Position numbers and translations under genes: made by a program. From assembly GCA_036245805.1 (NCBI GenBank), contig BTRK01000003.1:45002044-45066043 (forward strand): a DNA stretch of 64,000 nt. The letters are read 5' to 3'. Of the stretch, positions 46,254 through 54,880 are shown piece by piece (within the stretch, counting starts at the first letter, position 1; each line of letters starts with the position of its first letter). The DNA comes from Pristionchus mayeri (lineage: Eukaryota; Nematoda; Chromadorea; Rhabditida; Neodiplogasteridae). The notes beneath the pieces were generated by a model. It had not been told where the DNA came from and did not search any database. It worked only from the letters and a program-made list of their open reading frames with translations.

Positions 46254-47887
46254 AATTTGCGCTGGGGAAATCGAGGGTAGATCAAATAGTTGTGTTGAAG
46301 GGATAGGGGAAGTAGGGATTAGAGAAGCGTTAAGTGGAGGGGGGGGGGAAACAGAAGCGAAGTATTTAGAGAAGGCTTGAGCCTTATCTTCATTAGTTAA
46401 TAAAGGTTTCCCATCTATATTAATAATTCCTGGAGGGGTGGAGCTGCTTGATTTTAATCGAGATTTACAAAAAATTGTAGAAAGCTTTGGGATTTTTAGA
46501 GTTATGCTCTCTTAGCTTTCTCTTAAATCGCTTGGCAAGGGTATGTGCAAGAACACTATTAGGTGCAAGAATGATCGCATTCTGAGATTTTTCGTGAAGA
46601 AGGCGTAGGTTACGTGGAAAGCGTAGGATAGGAGAAGGTGAGGACATAGGAACAAAAGTATCCAAAAGGGAATTACAAAAGTTACTGAAGTAATTGAATG
46701 CATTCTCAGCGTCGAGGTAATGCTGCGGAAAAAAGTGGGGGGAGGAAGGAGAAGACGAAAAAAATCGGGTGGGAAAAGTCGGAGCAGGAAAAAGGAGAAC
46801 TTTAAAAAATTGAATTAGCGCCATTTTCAGTAATTCTCTTCTCCTTGAAGCTACATGCTTCAAAATTGTTTTAGGGGTATTCCTTACCCTAAGAAACCAA
46901 ATCTGAAGTTTCAAGTCGATTGCTCCCCGGGGAAACAAGATATAACGAAAAACATAAAAGAGCGCGAATTCAAAATTTCAAAGTTCTCCTTTTTCTCCTC
47001 CGCGACTTTTTCCACCCGAGGAGGAAATCCTCCCTAACTTTTTCCGCAGCATCAGAAAGAGCGAGCGTCCAATCATGAGAGGAGATGTGGTAATTTATGG
47101 AATTCCAATTAGCAAGATGATATCGTCTAGACGGAATGAAATCGCCTAAGGGAGGAAGGGGGGCAGAAATAGAGAATTTAATACTCGTGTGGTCCGAAAA
47201 AGGGAGGGTTGGGTTAACGTTTTTAACAATATCGCTATTACAAAGAATCAGGTCAAGAATATTTTCACCACGAATTTTAAAGTTTACATATTGAGTGAAG
47301 TGATTATCGCATACGAAGGATAGGAAATCATTTTGAGTGGGAGACGTTAAACTGGATCAATACAAGGGAAGTTTAGATCACCACAAATAATGAAAGGGGA
47401 AGAGGTTTTTAGAGGCTCGACAAAAGTGAGAAAAGTGATCATAGAACTAGCAGGACAGGATGGAGCGCGGTAGATCAGGCAAATTCGAATTGAACGAAAT
47501 AATGGAGTTTTACACGTTACAGATGGGTGGATATCAATAATAATGGATTCGATCCCATCAGAGTGGAATGAATGAACGAGAATAGGGTTAAGCGCAGGAG
47601 AACAGAGAATTTCGACACCGCCGCCTCGAGAATTCTCAGCATTGGTTGGTTTTTTTTTTGAAAACAGCGTAGTCGTCAGAGGTTCCCATGAGATACGCAT
47701 CACTATCATCGCTATGCAACCAAGTCTCGGTCAAAAGGATCAAGTTGTATCTTTGAGATTTGATAAATGAAAGAAGATGAGATTTACGCCTGATGGAACG
47801 CGAATTCGTATAAAATAGCTCGATAACATTGGAACAGAATGAATCAGATTTGGAAGGGGAGGAAGATTTAGGAGTAGAAGAGATCAA
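46254..47887 (-). pseudogene. CR1-group ORF2 N-terminal part: endonuclease and linker, frameshifted
   Basis: From 47887: FYTNSRSIRRKSHLLSFIKS and LILLTETWLHSDD (endonuclease start), a shift in an A-run at about 47651-47660, then ENSRGGGVEIL and IICGDLNFP, another shift near 47348, then ENILDLILCNSDIV and PFSDHTSIKF (endonuclease end). The linker reads open at 46465-46938, with shifts in a T-run near 46470 and in ten consecutive C (plus-strand G) at 46339-46348. The frames otherwise flow into the reverse transcriptase. ORF1 and this ORF overlap by four bases (TTGA). Confidence 0.8.
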
Positions 47888-48840
47888 ATCAGGAGAGACA
47901 GGAAAGAAGAGAAATGAACAGGTACCTCACTGCTGCTCCCGTCGTATGCCCTTACCGCAGAACCATTGGAAGAAGCGGAGGTTGCTCCCTTGGATTGCAT
48001 TGGCGTGAGGGAGTTGAGGATGGGAGAGTTGAGGATGCTTTCGTTCAGGCTGTTGTCGGCATTTGATTTGATGAGGAGACTAGTATCCATGGACGGGGTG
48101 TAACCACGAGGAGGGCGCGATGCATAGCCGGCGGGAAGGGGGCGGGGAGTTCCATTGAATTTAATCAATTTCTCATCTCTAATACCGTACACCAATCCGT
48201 TCAAATTGCAATTGAGGTTGTACGCATCGATACGGGCTTTTCGTTCAAGTTCCAGTTCAAAGGGGCACAGATCACGTCTCACATAGTTGCCATTTTCCTT
48301 TGTGACTGCTTTGGGGCGAGAAGAGCGGGTGAGAGAGAGAAACTGATCGCGCAGTTTCTGGTCGGGGAAGGAAATCTTGAGAATGCGCTTTTTCCGATCA
48401 CCTTTCACTTCAGGATGTCGATGGTGGCGGATGTCTCTATCAGAGAGTGCCTTCGTGATGGAGGGGTCGTCGATCTGAGCACATAGCTCTTCGATTGCTT
48501 TCTGGTCCGAGGCCATAGTCTCTTCCTGAGTGGAACATTCCTCTCGACCTACCCACACAGCACGCTTTGCTTTGTCTGCGTATGTGGCGGCATCGGAGAG
48601 TGCCTTCTTCACTGCTGCATATGTGGACTCGGGAGGAGTTTGCATCGCATCGAGAGGCTTTCCCATCATCGTCTTCAGCTCAGCCAACTCCTGACGCATC
48701 GATTTGCACTCACATTTCGGCAGGGAGTCGATCTTGAGATGCAAGCTCTCCAGCAGACCCATCATCTTGTTGACTGCATCAGAGATGTTCGCAGACGTGG
48801 CGGAAGGAGTCTTGGTGGTGGTCCTTGCAGCAGTGGCCAT
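47884..48840 (-). CDS. CR1-group LINE ORF1 protein
   Basis: A 318-residue frame from ATG at 48840. The N-terminal third is helical with a CECKSMRQELAELK segment. The centre has RILKISFPDQKLRDQFL and NYVRRDLCPFELELERKARI followed by NGLVYGIRDEKLIKF, the pattern found in ORF1 proteins of nematode CR1-like LINEs, thought to bind the RNA as nucleic-acid chaperone. The C-terminus is rich in Ser and Asn. The frame is intact, unlike ORF2. The next ORF begins in an overlapping frame at 47887. Confidence 0.75.
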   Translation of the reverse strand: MATAARTTTKTPSATSANISDAVNKMMGLLESLHLKIDSLPKCECKSMRQELAELKTMMGKPLDAMQTPPESTYAAVKKALSDAATYADKAKRAVWVGREECSTQEETMASDQKAIEELCAQIDDPSITKALSDRDIRHHRHPEVKGDRKKRILKISFPDQKLRDQFLSLTRSSRPKAVTKENGNYVRRDLCPFELELERKARIDAYNLNCNLNGLVYGIRDEKLIKFNGTPRPLPAGYASRPPRGYTPSMDTSLLIKSNADNSLNESILNSPILNSLTPMQSKGATSASSNGSAVRAYDGSSSEVPVHFSSFLSLLI

Positions 48841-48960
48841 TGTAGTGGGAAGAAAAGAGAGAAAGGGAAGGAAAGAGACAATAAATGACGGAGCGAAATT
48901 CGTAACCGACCGGCGAGTAATTCAGCGCCGACTGAAAATTGAAGATTTGCATCTCTGATC

Positions 48961-50131
48961 CACATCTCATTGCAGCAAAGCATGCATTTCTGTTTATGGC
49001 ACAAATTCGGCACTCTGACTTTACTGGTTCGAAATTCTTTGTATTTAACAAAAATAATTATTTTTAAATAATCTTCACAGGAAGAAATTATGATAAAAAC
49101 ATGATATAATCGAACCCACTCTTTGCATTTCCCATTCTCTTTCATCACTCTGGATAACTAGGGAGCTTGGCGATGCGAGAAAATGAAAATATATAAAATA
49201 TTTTAATGGTTATGATTGATTGTTTAGTGCTGTGAGCATTCGTCCCATCATTGATTGAATTTTGCGATGAAATATGGGCAAGTTAAGCAACTGAAAACTG
49301 CTTGCTGCTAAATGGTGGCATGAAGATCACAAAGACAAATTAATAGTATCTACCTACTTTAAACGATTCTTCGGCAGCCAAACAAGGTAAGAGACCAGTT
49401 TCGCCCTGATTTGACTTACCTCATAGTCTGCACTGCAGACTCTGCAGCGAAGCAGCAAGAGCACGTCGTAGGAGCCCCTCTGGTAGTGCACATGATGACA
49501 GACTATGTACCTGAGGAGAGAAGAATGTCTGAAACTATCTCAACTTTTCATGCACCAGACATTATATTTTATCTCTTTCAATCTCTTTCGTGAAAGTGAG
49601 ATTAATAGCGGTATCGATTCAGGCTATAACACAATAATATATAATTATTTCTACACGTCGACAGTTCGATCCATCATTCTCCAAATTCACGCGCAATTAT
49701 TAATAAAATTCGAAACGAGAACTCGCCGGTTGATTTCTTCAACGATATTCTACAAATTGTATCCACAAAAAATTGAAGAGTCTTGAAGCTTTCCAAATAT
49801 GTGCTGCAATCAATCACACCATTCCTAAAACCGAAAATGTACTATACTTTAGGAATTGCATTTGATTTTTTTATGTTGAAGCGATAGACCTACTCCAATT
49901 AGCATACTACTCATTCCATGCCCTTGAAACAACCATGGAACAGTGATCCGTCGTGCACCAACGAAAACACTAGAGCTGTTCCGTGCCTCCTACAATTATA
50001 CCTTCAGATGCACAATCCGTACTCCCTGACCTCTTTCGCATCCATTTCTTCCAGCTCCACATTATCCTTTGGAATCACACCTGTAAACTCGCCCTTCACT
50101 CTCATTCAAGATGCGAACAGCACGCAGATGG
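48961..50131. other. No intact gene; V and M3 pieces
   Basis: At 49410-49480 a minus-strand exon-like piece is followed by a donor (complement reads CTATGAG then GTAAGTC), resembling the V pieces elsewhere. An M3-type GAGAACTCGCCGGTTGATTTC lies at 49716. Nothing else is supported. Confidence 0.4.
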
Positions 50132-51313
50132 TTAAAGGTCCACTATGAAGAAAGTTTTTTTCGAACTCGCGGCCAATGTGTGATCCGAAGTCCCTAGCGC
50201 GCAATTTCAAATAGTGTACACTATGATACTGTAGATCGAGTGCACGAGGGGTGGTGCACAAGGTACGTATTTTTGGGTCATGGTCGATAATTGTGTCATG
50301 GTAGGTCAAGACTAAGTACCGTACCCAATCGATTGTACAGTACCCCCAGATACCGTATGACGCTACCGTAACCCAGAATATCGATAACTAACTTTATTTT
50401 CAAAAAGTCAATATACCGTACCCAATCGAACCTACAGTAACCATACCGTACCCCTGTGTACCGTACCCTTGCTACCGTAATCCACACCACTGCGGTCAAT
50501 CATAAACTGACTCTTTTCCAAAACATTTTTCATTGAGTTGATTCTTGCTCTATACCGTACCCAATTGATCGTACAGTACCCCCAGATACCGTATACCGCT
50601 ACCGTAACCCCGATTATGGCAAACTAACTTTATTTTTAAAAAGTCCTGGCACCGTGACCAATCGATTATACAGTACCCAAGTAACTACCGTAACCCAGTT
50701 CCTTGGGTCAGATCCAGTTCCTTGGGTCAAAAATTTTTCTAGAAAAATCAAATATTTTTCTAAAAATCCAAAATTGATCATAAAATGATTATACAGTAAT
50801 CGCATATGCGGTAGAATACTTTAAAATAATTTTAAAATCGATTTTGGAATTTTAGAAAAATGTTTGACCCAAGGAACTGGATCTGACCCAAGGAACTGGG
50901 TTACGGTAGTTACTAGGGTACTGTATAATCGATTGGGCACGGTGCCAGGACTTTTTAAAAATAAAGTTAGTTTGCGATAATCGGGGTTACGGTAGCGGTA
51001 TACGGTATCTGGGGGTACTGTACGATCGATTGGGTACGGTATAGAGCAAGAATCAACTCAATGAAAAATGTTTTGGAAAAAAAGTCAGTTTACGATTGAC
51101 CGCAGTGGTGTGTATTACGGTAACAAGGGGTACTGTACACAGGGGTACGGTATGGTTACTGTAGGCTCGATTGGGTACGGTATATTGACTTGTTTGAAAA
51201 TAAAGTTAGTTATCGATATTCTGGGTTACGGTAGCGTCATACGGTATCTGGGGTACTGTACAATCGATTGGGTACGGTACTTAGTCTTGACCTACCATGA
51301 CACAATTATCGAC

Positions 51314-51334
51314 ATACATACATACATACATACA
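51314..51334 (+). repeat. (CATA)n tail of the RTE element
   Basis: About five copies of CATA on the plus strand form the 3' tail of the RTE on its own (minus) strand. Confidence 0.9.
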
Positions 51335-51337
51335 TAT

Positions 51338-54133
51338 TTATTCAAACATCAGGGTCTGGGCCTGTTGAATGATGCTCGAGTTCCATAGGTCGGGGTCTCT
51401 TCTGCACATGCTGCTCCAGCCAGCTCCACATTGACGAGTCATGTCATCGCGCCATCTTGTCTTAGGTCTCCCTGTAGGTCTTACACGATCAAGGGGCGTC
51501 CACTCCATAACTCTCTTCGTCCATCTATCATCATTTAGAAACGAAATACGTCTAGCTAGATTCCATTTCCTGTACGTTGACTGTACTCTGACATCCGGAA
51601 TAGGCACTTTCTGTGATAGCCATTCGTTCGTTCTCCTGTCAAATCTAGTAACTCCGGCCATTTTCCTCATCATTGATCTCTGAGCAACAATTAGACGGGT
51701 TCTTATCTTCTTTGTTGAATTCCATAACTCGCTCCCATATAGGAAAGCGGGTTCAACGCACATCTTGTATACTCTCGCTTTGAATCCCATCTCAATTCGT
51801 CGATTTGTCAAGAAGGCAAAGAATCGATTAAATCCTTTCCAGGCACTTCCAATTCGTCGGTTCACTTCTAACATGAGATTTTGATCAAAGGAAACTCGGA
51901 TGCCGAGGTAGATGAAGTAGTTCACATAAATCAGAGGTTCACCATCAATCAGCAGCGCACTTTGACTTCTGTTTGTCATCCCGACTGTCTTTTTCTTATT
52001 CACAATGAGATCAACTTTTTTACTTTCTCGGCATAAGTCGTCGATCATGTTTTTCAATTCGATTGGGTCATGTGAGATCAGAACTACATCATCCGCATAT
52101 CGTAAATGATGCAATTTCTTCCCATCAATGTTGACTCCATATCTCTCCCAATCCAACTTATTCATGCATTCTTCCAAGACAGCATTGAATATGTGTGGGG
52201 ACAAAGGATCACCCTGCCTGACTCCTCTTTCTACATCGATCTTGACCTTTTCATTTCCCATCCTCACATATACTCGTCCTCTGCTATAGATTTCCTTCAG
52301 TATATTCACTATCTTGGGGTGAACTTCTTGAATTAACAATGATCTCCAAACAGCATCAAATTCGATCGAATCGAAAGCCTTCATGTAGTCAACGAAGACG
52401 AAATACAGAGGAAAGTCGTATTTGCTTGCGCGATTGATCAGTTCCGTTATTACAAAAGAATGATCGATTGTAGAGTAGTCTCTTCTGAATCCCGCTTGTT
52501 CATGGGGTTGTCTTGCATTGAGCGTTCTTTGAATTCGTGTGTCAATTGTGGATGTAAAGACTTTGTAAATGATATTCAAGAGAGCAATGGGACGATAATT
52601 CGCTATGTCCAAATGATTTCCTTTTTTGTATATTAGCGAGATTGTAGAATCCGGAAGTGAGTCTGGTATTTCTCCATCGTTGATCCATTTATTGAAAAGA
52701 GAGCATAGGGGCTTGACCAGAATGTCTGCACCACTTTTCAGCATCTCTGATGTGATTTTATCTGGACCTGGTGATTTTCCAACTTTCATCTTCTGTATTG
52801 CATGATTTACTTCACTCGGTAAGAGTTCCAGAAAGGGTTCACTTGATTTCGCGATTATTCTTGAGGGGCGCACGGTTCTTTTGAAAAGGTCATTGTAAAA
52901 GTTCTGCACCACGGAACACATTTCATTCTTCGAATTGGCTATTAACCTATCTGCCTTTTGAAGTTGGTTCAAGTGTGTTCGTCCAATCTGCGATGACTGC
53001 AGTGCTCTGCGCGTACTATATCCATATCTCACTACCTCTCTTACAACTTCTAGGTGCCTTTTTCTGAGATCTTCATGTATTGAAAAACGTAAAGCTTTAC
53101 TAGTGAGAGAGAATTCAATTCGCTTCTGTGCCGTGGTTGCATTATCCTTCAGCTCTTTTCTCTTCGCAAATAGAGCTTTCGTTGATTGAGAAAACCTTTC
53201 TTGTTTTACTGATGGCACCATAGACTCCCTTCTAATCGTGTGCAGCTGCTTCTTTATGGCATCATAACTCGTTAGTGTTCCGTGTATCGATTGTACGTTG
53301 CTCGTGAAGATTCTCTTATCGAACTGTACTTGGCGTCGAGGTTGGTGGTAGAGCTGTCTTGATTTCGTTGTAATTCTTATTTTTGCCATTATTAGCCTGT
53401 GATCCGTAGTGAAATGTAGACTTCCAACTACAGATACATCTAGTACATTCGACGGACTTCGAGACATTATATAGTCGATTTGGTTTCGGGTAGCCATGTT
53501 GGGCGCTTCCCAAGTCCATTTCCTCGTGTCTCGCTTCGTGAATCGTGTATTGTGCACGTAAAGGCGCATTTCCGCACAAAAATCAGCTAGTCGTTGCCCT
53601 CGTTCGTTTCTTGTTCCAAGTCCATGATTTCCGATGAAGGTTTCATCCGGTGTCTGCCTTGATCCAATTTTCGCATTGAAATCTCCACAGACCACTACAT
53701 GACCTCGTCCGCCACCCGGTAGACGAACACGACCAGCGGAGGAGGTAATGAGGGTCGATAGGTCATTCATTATCCGATCGTACTCCTGATCTGAGTGGCT
53801 TGAAGTGGGCGCGTAGATGTTGATTACGCGCAGTCCAATTAGGGGAATGTCCACGAAAGACAATCGGTCGTTCAACGAATGAAAAACACAATGGGGCGCC
53901 CAATGATTGCTTATTAAGAATCCGGTTCCATGAGCGGCACGGACACCATATCCCACTAGCAGAAGGCCGCTTACTGCTAGGGTAAGAGAGGTATGGCCAG
54001 ACCTCCTCAGTTCTTGTAAGGCTATCAGATCAAAGGGCAGGCCACTCACTGCATCTTCCAGTTCAGCAACTCGAGAGTCCGACTTGAGCGTGCGCACATT
54101 GAGGCTCCCGATTCGGATGGTTGATACTTGCAT
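51338..54133 (-). CDS. RTE endonuclease-reverse transcriptase polyprotein
   Basis: I start it at ATG 54133 because the frame further up (to 54253) has no ATG and begins in the target duplication. The product is about 931 residues. The apurinic-type endonuclease comes first (SLNVRTL near 8, LQELRR near 39, IYAPTS, CGDFNAKIG at about 149-156, NQIDYIMSR, TDHRLIM near 243). The reverse transcriptase follows (NYRPIALLNIIYKV, QAGFRRDYSTIDH, FVDYMKAFDS near 586, GVRQGDPLSPH near 640, RYADDVVLIS with the catalytic YADD at 679-682). The distal domain has RWRDDM. No stop or frameshift is seen, so it is potentially active. The TAA stop at 51338-51340 overlaps the AATAAA-like tail. Confidence 0.92.
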   Translation of the reverse strand: MQVSTIRIGSLNVRTLKSDSRVAELEDAVSGLPFDLIALQELRRSGHTSLTLAVSGLLLVGYGVRAAHGTGFLISNHWAPHCVFHSLNDRLSFVDIPLIGLRVINIYAPTSSHSDQEYDRIMNDLSTLITSSAGRVRLPGGGRGHVVVCGDFNAKIGSRQTPDETFIGNHGLGTRNERGQRLADFCAEMRLYVHNTRFTKRDTRKWTWEAPNMATRNQIDYIMSRSPSNVLDVSVVGSLHFTTDHRLIMAKIRITTKSRQLYHQPRRQVQFDKRIFTSNVQSIHGTLTSYDAIKKQLHTIRRESMVPSVKQERFSQSTKALFAKRKELKDNATTAQKRIEFSLTSKALRFSIHEDLRKRHLEVVREVVRYGYSTRRALQSSQIGRTHLNQLQKADRLIANSKNEMCSVVQNFYNDLFKRTVRPSRIIAKSSEPFLELLPSEVNHAIQKMKVGKSPGPDKITSEMLKSGADILVKPLCSLFNKWINDGEIPDSLPDSTISLIYKKGNHLDIANYRPIALLNIIYKVFTSTIDTRIQRTLNARQPHEQAGFRRDYSTIDHSFVITELINRASKYDFPLYFVFVDYMKAFDSIEFDAVWRSLLIQEVHPKIVNILKEIYSRGRVYVRMGNEKVKIDVERGVRQGDPLSPHIFNAVLEECMNKLDWERYGVNIDGKKLHHLRYADDVVLISHDPIELKNMIDDLCRESKKVDLIVNKKKTVGMTNRSQSALLIDGEPLIYVNYFIYLGIRVSFDQNLMLEVNRRIGSAWKGFNRFFAFLTNRRIEMGFKARVYKMCVEPAFLYGSELWNSTKKIRTRLIVAQRSMMRKMAGVTRFDRRTNEWLSQKVPIPDVRVQSTYRKWNLARRISFLNDDRWTKRVMEWTPLDRVRPTGRPKTRWRDDMTRQCGAGWSSMCRRDPDLWNSSIIQQAQTLMFE

Positions 54134-54412
54134 CCAGTGGACAGGCGACTCGCGAGGTTGTCCAGGCGACTCGACAGGGACTCCCACTCGATCGCGGGCT
54201 GAGAGAGAAGTGGGAACCGACCACTCCTCGCCCGCTCTCGAATGGAGAATCAATTATCGACCATGACCCGAAAATACGTACCTTGTGCTTCACCCCTCGT
54301 GCACTCGATCTACAGTATCATAGTGTACACTATTTGAAATTGCGCGCTAGGGACTTCGGATCACACATTGGCCGCGAGTTCGAAAAAAACTTTCTTCATA
54401 GTGGACCTTTAA

Positions 54413-54880
54413 AACACGAGAAAATTTATGAAGTAAATTATTGTTTAAAGACTATTAAAATTGTGCACAATACATCGACCGAATTTATGAGCGAGTCATC
54501 TTCCTAATATCAATACTTGTTGAAACATAAGTCAGACTCTTCAAATATGGAAACAGATTCATGTATTTCGTGTATTGTGCATCTCAAAAAGCTTCGAATG
54601 ACAAAGAAGAGAGTGAATAAACTACTGTGGTAACCTAACGGCCGGGTGAGAGAGTTGTGTGATCAATTCACAGCTGAGAAGAAATATGATGAGAGCATCC
54701 AGTGTATTTCGATTTTTCAAAAAGAACACTTTATCTCTAAAATTATCACTATTTAATCACAGTGCAACAAGTCGATTTAAAGCAACGGTAGCAGACAATA
54801 TTTAGGCATAAACAATTTGTGATTTACATTTTAAAATTCCGGCGTCCCTTATACGCAAATACAAGTAATCCCTATATTTC
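54413..54880. other. No gene; 3' flank of FPGT
   Basis: Downstream of the FPGT stop (on its strand) lies AT-rich sequence; no clear AATAAA was seen. It separates FPGT from the TTAA-type palindrome. Confidence 0.5.

Larger units (their letters stand above)
44640..48960 (-). mobile_element. CR1-group LINE, damaged
   Basis: In minus-strand order: ORF1 (47884-48840), endonuclease region, linker, reverse transcriptase (to 44802) and a 3' end with a short AATTGAAATTGAAATTG-type tail (about 44655-44680). The 5' border near 48960 is a guess. The order ORF1, apurinic-type endonuclease, reverse transcriptase and a short-repeat tail is typical of CR1/Jockey-like LINEs. Several frameshifts make it inactive as read. 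Confidence 0.85.
51314..54250 (-). mobile_element. RTE-clade retrotransposon, apparently full ORF
   Basis: The element is bounded by an 11-bp target duplication CAATTATCGAC (51303-51313 and 54251-54261) taken from the host palindrome. On its own strand it ends in AATAAATATG followed by ATGTATGTATGT-type tetranucleotides, the short-repeat tail characteristic of RTE. It encodes one long protein and has almost no 3' untranslated region. The 5' end gives about 117 bp before the ATG. Confidence 0.93.
50136..54408. mobile_element. TACCGTA-rich palindromic element (type H), TTAA target, split by an RTE element
   Basis: The ends read AGGTCCACTATGAAGAAAGT (50136) and its complement (ending 54408), flanked by TTAA at 50132-50135 and 54409-54412. 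The left arm and centre lie at 50136-51313, and the outermost 160 bp of the right arm resume at 54251. The arms contain GTACCGTACCCAATCGAT, CAGTACCCCCAGATACCGTA, CTACCGTAACCC and CAGTTCCTTGGGTCA, shared with 35431-36155. The TTAA target resembles piggyBac-type or PALTTAA-like elements. No protein of its own. Confidence 0.9.

Noticed and set aside
51338..54253. 971-residue version of the RTE protein starting at 54253
   Set aside because: The first codon is TTG inside the target duplication; the first ATG (54133) sits just ahead of the endonuclease domain.
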